Assembly: GCA_020796225.1 (NCBI GenBank)
Contig: CM036769.1
Coordinates: forward strand, 1,535,501-1,599,500
Length of the DNA: 64,000 nucleotides
Origin: Arion vulgaris
Taxonomy: Eukaryota; Mollusca; Gastropoda; Stylommatophora; Arionidae
Direction: 5' to 3'
Numbering within the stretch: position 1 is the first letter of the stretch; each line of letters starts with the position of its first letter. The notes below the pieces were generated by a model that was given only the letters and a program-made list of their open reading frames with translations, was not told the DNA's origin and searched no databases. This document shows, piece after piece, positions 17,452 to 28,100 of this stretch. Made by a program: the position numbers and the translations under genes.

Positions 17452-20400
17452 CAACACAATCTTTCTCTCAACATCATGCTATCAGTGCTAAACTTGGACG
17501 CTGACATCAACACAATCTTTCTCTCAACATCATGCTATCAGTGCTAAACTTGGACGCTGACATCAACACAATCTTTCTCTCAACATCATGCTATCAGTGC
17601 CAAACCTGGACGCTGACATCAACACAATCTTTCTCTCAACATCATGCTATCAGTGTCAAACCTGGACGCTGACATCAACACAATCTTTCTCTCAACATCA
17701 TGCTATCAGTGCTAAACCTGGACGCTGACATCAACACAATCTTTCTCTCAACATCATGCTATCAGTGCCAAACATGGACGCTGAGATCAACACAATCTTT
17801 CTCTCAACATCATGCTATCAGTGCCAAACATGGACGCTGACATCAACACAATCTTTCTCTCAACATCATGCTATCAGTGCCAAACATGGACGCTGGCATC
17901 AACACAATCTTTCTCTCAACATCATGCTATCAGTGTCAAACCTGGACGCTGACATCAACACAATCTTTCTCTCAACATCATGCTATCAGTGCTAAACTTG
18001 GACGCTGACATCAACACAATCTTTCTCTCAACATCAGGCTATCAGTGCCAAACATGGACGCTGACATCAACACAATCTTTCTCTCAACATCATGCTATCA
18101 GTGCTAAACTTGGACGCTGACATCAACACAATCTTTCTCTCAACATCATGCTATCAGTGCTAAACTTGGACGCTGACATCAACACAATCTTTCTCTCAAC
18201 ATCATGCTATCAGTGCTAAACATGGACGCTGACATCAACACAATCTTTCTCTCAACATCATGCTATCAGTGCTAAACTTGGACGCTGACATCAACACAAT
18301 CTTTCTCTCAACATCATGCTATCAGTGCCAAACATGGACGCTGACATCAACACAATCTTTCTCTCAACATCATGCTATCAGTGCCAAACATGGACGCTGA
18401 CATCAACACAATCTTTCTCTCAACATCATGCTATCAGTGCTAAACCTGGACGCTGACATCAACACAATCTTTCTCTCAACATCATGCTATCAGTGCTAAA
18501 CTTGGACGCTGACATCAACACAATCTTTCTCTCAACATCATGCTATCAGTGCTAAACCTGGACGCTGAGATCAACACAATCTTTCTCTCAACATCATGCT
18601 ATCAGTGCTAAACTTGGACGCTGACATCAACACAATCTTTCTCTCAACATCATGCTATCAGTGTCAAACTTGGACGCTGACATCAACACAATCTTTCTCT
18701 CAACATCATGCTATCAGTGCTAAACTTGGACGCTGACATCAACACAATCTTTCTCTCAACATCATGCTATCAGTGCTAAACCTGGACGCTGACATCAACA
18801 CAATCTTTCTTTCAACATCATGCTATCAGTGCTAAACCTGGACGCTGACATCAACACAATCTTTCTTTCCACATCATGCTATCAGTGCTAAACCTGGACG
18901 CTGACATCAACACAATCTTTCTCTCAACATCATGCTATCAGTGCTAAACCTGGACGCTGACATCAACACAATCTTTCTCTCAACATCATGCTATCAGTGC
19001 TAAACTTGGACGCTGACATCAACACAATCTTTCTCTCAACATCATGCTATCAGTGCCAAACTTGGACGCTGACATCAACACAATCTTTCTCTCAACATCA
19101 TGCTATCAGTGCTAAACCTGGACGCTGACATCAACACAATCTTTCTTTCCACATCATGCTATCAGTGCTAAACCTGGACGCTGACATCAACACAATCTTT
19201 CTCTCAACATCATGCTATCAGTGCCAAACTTGGACGCTGACATCAACACAATCTTTCTCTCAACATCATGCTATCAGTGCTAAACCTGGACGCTGACATC
19301 AACACAATCTTTCTCTCAACATCATGCTATCAGTGCTAAACTTGGACGCTGACATCAACACAATCTTTCTCTCAACATCATGCTATCAGTGCCAAACATG
19401 GACGCTGACATCAACACAATCTTTCTTTCAACATCATGCTATCAGTGCTAAACCTGGACGCTGACATCAACACAATCTTTCTCTCAACATCATGCTATCA
19501 GTGCCAAACCTGGACGCTGACATCAACACAATCTTTCTCTCAACATCATGCTATCAGTGCTAAACTTGGACGCTGACATCAACACAATCTTTCTCTCAAC
19601 ATCATGCTATCAGTGCCAAACTTGGACGCTGACATCAACACAATCTTTCTCTCAACATCATGCTATCAGTGCTTAACCTGGACGCTGACATCAACACAAT
19701 CTTTCTTTCAACATCATGCTATCAGTGCTAAACTTGGACGCTGACATCAACACAATCTTTCTCTCAACATCATGCTATCAGTGCTAAACTTGGACGCTGA
19801 CATCAACACAATCTTTCTCTCCACATCATGCTATCAGTGCTAAACCTGGACGCTGACATCAACACAATCTTTCTCTCAACATCATGCTATCAGTGCTAAA
19901 CTTGGACGCTGACATCAACACAATCTTTCTCTCAACATCATGCTATCAGTGCCAAACCTGGACGCTGACATCAACACAATCTTTCTCTCAACATCATGCT
20001 ATCAGTGCCAAACCTGGACGCTGACATCAACACAATCTTTCTCTCAACATCATGCTATCAGTGCTAAACCTGGACGCTGACATCAACACAATCTTTCTCT
20101 CAACATCATGCTATCAGTGCCAAACATGGACGCTGACATCAACACAATCTTTCTCTCAACATCATGCTATCAGTGCTAAACTTGGACGCTGACATCAACA
20201 CAATCTTTCTCTCAACATCATGCTATCAGTGCTAAACTTGGACGCTGACATCAACACAATCTTTCTCTCAACATCATGCTATCAGTGCCAAACATGGACG
20301 CTGACATCAACACAATCTTTCTCTCAACATCATGCTATCAGTGCTAAACCTGGACGCTGACATCAACACAATCTTTCTTTCCACATCATGCTATCAGTGC

Positions 20401-20702
20401 TAAACCTGGACGCTGACATCAACACAATCTTTCTCTCAACATCATGCTATCAGTGCCAAACTTGGACGCTGACATCAACACAATCTTTCTCTCAACACCA
20501 TGCTATCAGTGCTAAACCTGGACGCTGACATCAACACAATCTTTCTTTCCACATCATGCTATCAGTGCCAAACTTGGACGCTGACATCAACACAATCTTT
20601 CTCTCAACATCATGCTATCAGTGCTAAACTTGGACGCTGACATCAGCACAATCTTTCTCTCAACATCATGCTATCAGTGCCAAACCTGGACGCTGACATC
20701 AA
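17452..20702. repeat. 56-bp satellite, about 58 copies, grown inside a LINE-1-local copy
   Basis: The unit contains CAACACAATCTTTCTCTCAA, CATCATGCTATCAGTGC and GGACGCTGACAT. The same bases occur once in the LINE copy at 36540-36600, where they encode FNTIFLPKLCYQCQ and LTS. Left of the array, 17430-17451 matches the LINE sequence just before that point; right of it, 20703-20732 resumes the LINE (AACGATAGAAGAAAACTAGT). The period is not a multiple of three, so the LINE frame is lost. Variants: CTAAAC/CCAAAC, ACTT/ACCT/ACAT and TCTCAAC/TTTCAAC/TTTCCAC. Confidence 0.97.
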
Positions 20703-20734
20703 AACGATAGAAGAAAACTAGTCACGACAGAGAT

Positions 20735-20965
20735 CTTTTTCTTCCAAAGTACCATATCGACCACCTGTTAAACCACTCTTTGTGATTTGTATGTGATCTG
20801 AGCCTAAGAGCGATTGTATGTTGTGCCAGTTCTGAGCCTACAAGTAGACTAGCATATCCGATTTCTGTGACGCAGGTAGCTTCCCTATGCCCCTACATAA
20901 GTCGCCTCTTACAAAATGCCTTGTAGGTTGCAACGTTGCTATTCTTTGCTCCCCTTGCAAGACCC
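20735..20965 (-). mobile_element. SINE-A copy
   Basis: A minus-oriented SINE-A directly after the LINE remnant that closes the 56-bp satellite. The family words CCTAAGAGCGATTGTA and TCGCCTCTTAC are present. Confidence 0.8.
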
Positions 20966-20999
20966 GAAAAAACACAGGGGAGAGAGTGATATGCAACCA

Positions 21000-21755
21000 A
21001 TGAGTATGACTTATTTAGTACTCTTTGTATATTATAAAACATAAATTGAACTGGGAAAAACAAAGTTCAAGTTCATGCTAACCTTGAGCTTTGATGTTTC
21101 CTGCAAAGATCTTTTTTTTTTTTTTGCTACTAATCTAGTTACCTCCAAAGTAGATGGTGGGGTACACTGATAAAAAGATAAACCTGCCTTCACTCAAAAA
21201 TTATTCAGAAGTGAAAGAAACATCGCCTTGGCTACAGCTGAATTCATAACGGGCGAATCCAAGAAGAAGCTAGTAATTTAGTAAATTTCACTGTCAAATC
21301 CTCCCGGCGAATATTTGTTCTCAGTACGGTAATAAACCCGCCCCCTTCCCTTACAACACCAAATATTTATGTTGTCTGTTGTTTTACTAGTGCTGTCAGC
21401 TTTCGATATTTATGTTGTCTGTTGTTTTACTAGTGCTGTCGGCTTTCGAAAAGTTAAAATTGCAACATCAATAATTTATCGTCTAAAATTGTGACCCCCG
21501 GCATTTATCTGTGATATTGTCATTCTCAAATTGTCCCCTAAATCAGTCAAATTTCTAAAATATGGTAAGCTAAGGTGCGTACGCCAAACGTTGTGGGACA
21601 CTGGCTTGACGTATGCTTTATATACTACGCCAACAGAGTGCATTGACACGTCATATTAAGAAACAGTTCTGGTTTTGTTTATAGAAAGACTTTCCTTCCA
21701 AGAGTAATGATAATATAGTGGAAGTTGGTCATGTTTCGTCTACGCTTTCGGTCTC
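21000..21755. other. No gene seen
   Basis: Contains a poly-T run near 21110-21125 and a short direct duplication of TATTTATGTTGTCTGTTGTT (about 21367 and 21410). No exon or recognised element. Confidence 0.4.
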
Positions 21756-21985
21756 ATCAATCACTTGTTAAATCACTCTTTGTGGATCTCATCAATCACT
21801 TGTCAAATCACTCTTTGTGGGTCTCATCAATCACTTGTCAAATCACTCTTTGTGGGTCTCATCAATCACTTGTCAAATCACTCTTTTTGGGTCTCATCAA
21901 TCACTTGTCAAATCACTCTTTGTGGGTCTCATCAATCACTTGTCAAATCACTCTTTGTGGTCTGTATGTGAATTGCGCCCTAAGA
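21755..21985. repeat. 36-bp tandem array, about 6 copies, inside a SINE-A-like element
   Basis: The unit contains GGTCTCATCAATCACTTGTC and AAATCACTCTTTGTGG. The right flank continues as SINE-A does after ACTCTTTGTG: TGTATGTGAATTGCGCCCTA then AGAGTGATTGT. The unit is therefore an expanded terminal segment of the SINE. Confidence 0.8.
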
Positions 21986-22084
21986 GTGATTGTGACAGGC
22001 CCATAGGTTAGTCAATTTTACAGAGAAGTCTCTGATAGGTTTATGTTTCCACATGTAATCGTCCATTTGTAGTGTTCCTCGAAA

Positions 22085-22200
22085 TTCGTCATTCTTTTTG
22101 TATTGTTTGCTTGATAAAGGCCTTTTGGTAGAAACGTTGCTGTTTATCGTCACTGTTTATGTATTTTGTAAAACTGTAGTACTTTGTTTTTACGTGTTTA
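22085..22200 (-). repeat. Dispersed repeat family X, copy 1
   Basis: Contains TTTGCTTGATAAAGGCC and GTAGAAACGTTGCTG. Opposite-strand copies are at 40395-40510, 46010-46120 and 54530-54680, and a partial copy is near 52430-52490. No coding capacity is visible. It may be the terminal part of a larger element. Confidence 0.6.
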
Positions 22201-22814
22201 CCTAGTATAAGTAATAAGACAAAGAAGTTGGACAAAAATTACATTTTGATCACATTAAAAGATACGATAATTTGTCGAAGAAATATTGGAAGAGACAGCT
22301 AAGAGAAAGCTAGCTAGAAAAAGAAATATAATTGAAATGTTAACGGCAATCATTATTATTTGAATCGTTGCTGATAAGCATTTAAAAAAACTTTTGAAAG
22401 TGCAAAGGTCAAAAATGATCTCGAGTGAATAGAAATGTAAATATTGTAATTTACTTTCTTTTACTTTATTAAGACACTAGTGTAGTTTAACGGCATTATA
22501 GACCCCTTAGAAAGAACTCTGACAATTTGTGTGCGATTTGAGAGTAAGTACGTTGAACATGAGATACCGTTAAAGCTGCGATATCTGCACTTTATTTCGG
22601 TCCAGCACCACACAATCAGCAGTGACACTTGACTGTGGAATGGGACTAGTGTGACATTAAAATTTGATATGATAAATATTGAATTCACATTCACACACTG
22701 ACATTTGAATGCCATTTACATTACTGTTACAATAACAATGTTATGTTAGTTTGTTACTTTTCAATTATTGAAATGATGTTGTATCAATTAATTCTGTTGA
22801 GTTTCAACAACTGA

Positions 22815-22928
22815 ACATGTGTCTTGTGTGGTATGCCGTGTCAGTGTGGTATGCCGTGTCAGTGTGGTATGCCGTGTCAGTGTGGTATGCCGTGTCAGTG
22901 TGGTATGCCGTGTCAGTGTGGTATGCGT
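22815..22928. repeat. 18-bp tandem array, 6 copies
   Basis: The unit is TGTGGTATGCCGTGTCAG, nearly perfect, followed by a short (GTT)n. Confidence 0.95.
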
Positions 22929-23184
22929 GTTGTTGTTGTTAACATAAAAAAAAATATATATATTAATACACAAGTTAGTGACATTTTAGAATAAATGTTT
23001 AAGAAGAATCCTGCAAATTTTCTGGCCAAATACCATAACAAATGAGGAGCTTTGAAACGAACAGACTCACTGTGCATCATAGGAGACCTATCTATTGTCT
23101 ATTACCAGGTGGAAGATGTAGTTGGCTGTCCACTCTTGAGAAGATGACAAATGAGTGGGGGTAGGACACAGTTCTGTTTTGATT

Positions 23185-23490
23185 TCACTCTTAACCTCAA
23201 AGCTATCAGATGTACTGTCATTGATGTTGACTGCTCTATGAGAAATCAAATGCTCTGAAGAATTCAACGAAGATAAAGGGTAGTCTATATCTCGGTTGCG
23301 CAAGTTATGCATACCGATAGGTGAGGCAAGACGGAAAACCACGAGAGAAATCCCAGTAGATACACAAATCAACACAGAACGAGCGTTGTTAGTCTAAGCA
23401 CACTGAAATACATACATGCTTGGGATAAGATCGGAGCAATTATGGACATGTCCGATGTGCTGTGAAGATGATCCTTCAATGAACAATGTA
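23185..23490 (+). mobile_element. RNase H-type LINE 3' end
   Basis: Matches the sequence after the RNase H domain at 31050-31260 (shared CTATATCTCGGTTGCGCA, ATACCGATAGG, GTTGTTAG, CAATTATGGACATGTCCGAT). 5'-truncated. Confidence 0.75.
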
Positions 23491-23735
23491 TCGCCCGAGT
23501 GGTTACCGGGCCCAAATTTGGGGTGTAAAGAATAGAACCACTGTTACCTGCCACGCATGTCGTAAGAGGCGACTAAGGAGGTTTGGCTGAAATCGGATGC
23601 ACATGTCCTAAACGTGTAGAAGTCTGCATTTAGGGCCTACCAAACCAATGTGCAACGTATACACGTTCTTTGCAAAGACCAAACATATCACAAAGAGTGA
23701 TTAAAATTGATCGTAAAACGAAGCAAAGAAGAAGA
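23490..23735 (+). mobile_element. SINE-B copy
   Basis: Head GCCCGAGTGGTTACCGGG followed by CCAAATTTGGGGTGTAAAGA. The body has TCGTAAGAGGCGACTAAGGA and the end ATCACAAAGAGTGATTAAAA. Other copies, minus strand: 32685-32940, about 58980-59082 and 63372-63625. A SINE-A copy follows at 23738. Confidence 0.8.
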
Positions 23736-24059
23736 GAATAAAGAGCGTCACAGAAATCAGATGTGCTGACCTACTTGTAGGCGCATAACTGGCACAGCGT
23801 AAAATCACTTTTAGGCTCGAATCACATACAAATCACAAAGAGTGGTTAACAAGTGGTCAATATGGAGCGCTTGAAGAAGAAGAATTGATTGTTTTGTTCA
23901 TGATTCGACAAATAAAACCATTTCTTGAAAATGGCAATGAAGGATAGCCAACACTACACAAAAACACACTTTGATACAATCAAGAGATTACAAAACCCAT
24001 AAAACACATAATTAATTGATACACATATATTAATATCTCTTCATGTATTATGTTCTTTG

Positions 24060-24335
24060 CAGAACATTGTTCTCCTCAAAACCCATTTGAAACATTCTCA
24101 AGACAGTTCTCTAGCCTCTTCCTTCATTGTGTGAACAATTTTTGTATGTCCTTTTGTCACTATTGTCTTGGTTGTCCCCTGCCGTGTCTTCCAGAAACCA
24201 TGCCCTCTGTCATTGCTCTGTAATATAGGCATGTGTGTGTTGATATATCGATATTTTTTATTTGTTTTAATTTCCATCCACAACTCTTGATTTGTCTTCT
24301 CTTTCAATAAATCTCTTCTCATCTCTCATTTTTCG
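24060..24335 (-). mobile_element. Probable LINE C-terminal fragment
   Basis: Minus-strand words around GHGFWKTRQGTTKTIV fit the MVPG/WKTRQ-type tail shared with 36985-37360 and 46130-46460. Highly decayed. Confidence 0.45.
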
Positions 24336-24439
24336 ATGATTTCTTTATTTGTTTGTCTGTTGGTTCCTTGACGCACTCTCAATTCTTTTGTAAATTCATC
24401 TCAACTACTTCAATCTTGTCTTCTAGATTTTTAATGGAC

Positions 24440-24880
24440 TGATGATAGCATTTTCATACCTACTTTGTGTTACCAGAGTCAAACATGGACAATGAGCAAA
24501 GCGCAGTCACAAAAATAACTACATGTGAAATGCGCTGCCTGCGAAAAGTTACCAACAACACAAGAAAAGACAGTCACCAAAATCAGCATAAGAAAGAAAG
24601 TTGGCACAGAACCTTGCTGGAATTACATTGAGAAACAAAGAATGAAGTGGTTTGGCCACTTAATAAGAATGCATTCAAACTCAACAGTATACAGTGTCTT
24701 CTACAACAGAACACCAGGAAAGAAGGCGAGATGAAGACCACGAAAATGATTGTTAGATGGCTTAGCAGAATTCTTTCAAAGAGCAAAAATAACAATCACA
24801 CAAGCTACCAGAACGGCGCCAGACAAAAACAGAAAACCACGACACTGGGCAACAACCCGGTAGCAGTGTGACGACAAAAG
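24440..24880 (+). mobile_element. LINE C-terminal fragment (K family)
   Basis: Contains a decayed KWFGHLIRMHSNSTVYSVFY segment and the tail CAGAAAACCACGACACTGGG. The second copy is at 32040-32645, where its basic tail has become a tandem array and another element is inserted. It ends about 60 bp before the PEX39-like coding start. Confidence 0.7.
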
Positions 24881-24957
24881 AAGAAAAGATGTTAACATCT
24901 CGATATTTCTGATAAATTTACTGTCAATCTGTGTTTTAGTGAGATCTTGTGGACAAC

Positions 24958-25106
24958 ATGGATGAGACAACCTTCAGGCTATTTGAAGACTTTGATTTTG
25001 AAAACGACCAGAATTTTCAAGCAGGCTGGAGATCCATTGAAACATTGATTGATCCAAAGAAGAAACGATCTGAGTATCTTAGAGCCCAAGCATTTTTCTT
25101 TGCCAA
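24958..25106 (+). CDS. PEX39: PEX39-like coding exon 1
   Basis: Starts with ATG in the context ACAACATGG and encodes 49 residues plus two bases of Lys50. The donor is gtatgg. An RTE-like LINE follows in intron 1 from about 25225. Confidence 0.83.
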
Positions 25107-28100
25107 GTATGGTTGATTGTAAACATATATTATGTTCTAGTTTGTGTAGTACTATTTTTATGCTTTTTTTAAAACATAATATGTCAAATTTATTTCTCAC
25201 ATGCTATAAATTCAGCTTATTTCTTGGTCAAATGATAACAGATGATGGCAGATGTATAACAGAAATTAAAAGAGAATAGGAATGGCCAAGGATAATTTCA
25301 ATAGTATGAGAAAGTTACTGACATCCAAATTACAAACAGGCTAAAAATGAGAATGATCAAATGCTATTTATATACCCTATATTAATGTATGGCTCGGAAA
25401 CATGGACAATGAACAAACAGTTAGAAGACAGAATTGATGCATTTGAGATGTGGATATATAGAAGAATAGGCAGAGTTTCATGGACAGAAAAACAGACAAA
25501 TAAACACGTTTTAGAAAAACTAGGCATGAAGAAACAATTATTAAGAGAAATAAAATTCAGACATGTAAAGTATTTTGGACACATAAAAGACATGACACCA
25601 TGATAAAACATTTACTAGAGGGAAAGTTGAGGGGAGAAGAGCAAGAGGAAGACCGAGAGATAAGTGAGAGGGAAATTTAAAGAAATGGACAGGATACAGT
25701 CTGGCAGAGTGCAACACCAAGGCGAAAGACAGAGGATGCTGGAGATTCATTGCAGCCAACCTTCAATCCGGAGACTATGATGATAAGTTCAGATGCAACC
25801 TGAATTCGAGTGCCTAATATGGTACCTTTGATTGATTTTTGCGTGAATGCTGGCTTTCCTTATTACCAGTGTCCCTTGCGATTTAGGCGAGCTGTAATGG
25901 AGCCATATTGGAAACCTAGTGCAATGAAGTAAATCTTTCGCTTTTAACTCATTTAGACTCTCCAAACCCTGGTTATGTTTAACCCTTTGAACCCTGGTCA
26001 CCTGCACCTTAAAAATAATATATCGGGAGCTCGGGGTATGCAACGCTTACAATCAATTCCGAAATATCGGGAGCCCGGGTTCTAAGCGTTAATGCAACCA
26101 AAAGATTTCAGTTTCTGAGACATGATATTGTTTATGATAATTTTTCATCAATGTTCAAGTCTCTTAATTCTTTCCATGCTTTTCACCGCACACTACGCCG
26201 CAGCTGAATTCCGTTGAATGCCATTCGCCGTACACTGCAACATTTGAGTTGCTTCCCTTATAAGAAGTCTTTCTAATTTTACTTCTACTAATTTTTAACC
26301 TTGTTATTCTAATAGGTTGTCAAAATTTCTTAAATTACTATATAATAAGATATATATATATATGTTTATTTATTATCGATTGGTTACGATTTAAAAAAAT
26401 ATTTGCTATTTTTGGCCTCCCGTGAATTAACTGTTAAAAAACAGAAATTACTGCACATGAAAAGAGGTAAGATGTCTATATTCTTCCTTTTCTTTGTCCA
26501 AGTCCTTCAAGAGTTTTTCTTTTGCTTACGATTCGATTTTGTTGTTTAATGATTGTGATATAGTCCATGATTCACATCCATATGCTCTCTCTATTTCCTG
26601 TGATGCTCCTGGCACCTAGGATAGCAACAAATGCACACCTTTCTGCTGTATTCATGGCCTTCCTCTGTATTGTGTTCCAGCTGTGATTCATGTCTTTCAG
26701 TTCTTGTTCTATTGTTCTCCTCCAGGTCCTTTTGGGTCTTCCATGTTTTCATTTATCTGGTGTCCATTTCAGTGCAGTTGTCACATCTATCTCGTGGCAT
26801 ATCCTTTACCGGTCTTAGCCATCAACCACAGTAAATGAGTAGTCGATTTTTCTAGGCACCACTTATATGTTCAGTAGTTTGCCATTGCTTTAAGAATGGG
26901 GAAGTCTATTTTTACCTTTTGTAACGACCCACTGAAACGAATTTGCTTCCAAACTGCCGCTGTTGAGTTTGAACCAGGTACGCTTGAGTTGTGTTTCCTT
27001 GTTTATGAACACAATTTATACTTACAATTAGTTGCAAGAAGCCATGTTTGAGACCTCAAGAAGGGGCATGTTTCAGAATGTGTTTGGGATTATGGAGCCA
27101 TTTTGAAATGTACATTGGTCAGTTTGAGTAGTTTCATTTTGTGAAAATGGACATACAATCTACAGTGTCCTGTATGGATCCAAAAGATAATGGTTTATTG
27201 AGTTGATTGGTGGTGAGAGGCCTAACATATAGTGAAAGAGATAGTAGAAGTCGGCATCATGAAACCAGAATTATTCAAGACCCTTTTCCACCTCCACATT
27301 GGGACTTTGGTAGCAGGCTGCAAAACTGCAGTTTGGCTAAGTGAGTAGGGATCAAAGAAGGAAGGCAAATCCAGTTTTAAAAATGCAGTGCTGAAATCAA
27401 TTCATCTGTCAGGATGAAAGATGCATATATCACACTCTGGATGTAAACTACAAAGTAGCTTGGTATGTACTCGGCAGATGAAAGAGATCAAAGAAATACG
27501 TGAGACATTTGTCTTGTGGTCATCATCATCATCAGGTGCTGTGCTGGCTGGCGTAGACGATCATGGATCTCCAAAAATCTCTGTCTCTGGTGTTTGCTAT
27601 CAATTCAGATGTTGACACTCATTCGTGCCATGAAGTCAGGCTGTCTAATATTTTCTTTCTCTGTCTTCCTCTGTCTCGTCTCCCTTCAGTTTTACCGGTT
27701 GTTACAATGTGTTCTAAACCTCCCTTCCTCTTCACATGCCCAAAAAATGATGACTGCCTCTTTCTTATATTGATGATAAGTTTCTCTGTATCTTGATCTC
27801 ATTCAACACCTCCACATTAGTCATTTTAGCAGTCCATGAAACATGTGGTCATAGTTGCTTTATTTTGTGCAGGAATGTGAGTATGTTTGATTATCAACAA
27901 TATCTACAGTGGAGAAATAAACAGAAAATCAAATCAGAAGGGGCTGCAAATGAAAACAGAAGTATGTAATTTACAGACTAGTTTGTTATGTTATGTGATC
28001 AACGTCATGGCACATTGGCCATTCCCATGCAGGCTCTGTCTTCCGCTGCAGCAGCCATCCCATAGTCCACTTTCTTACTGTACCCATGAGAAGTTGATTA

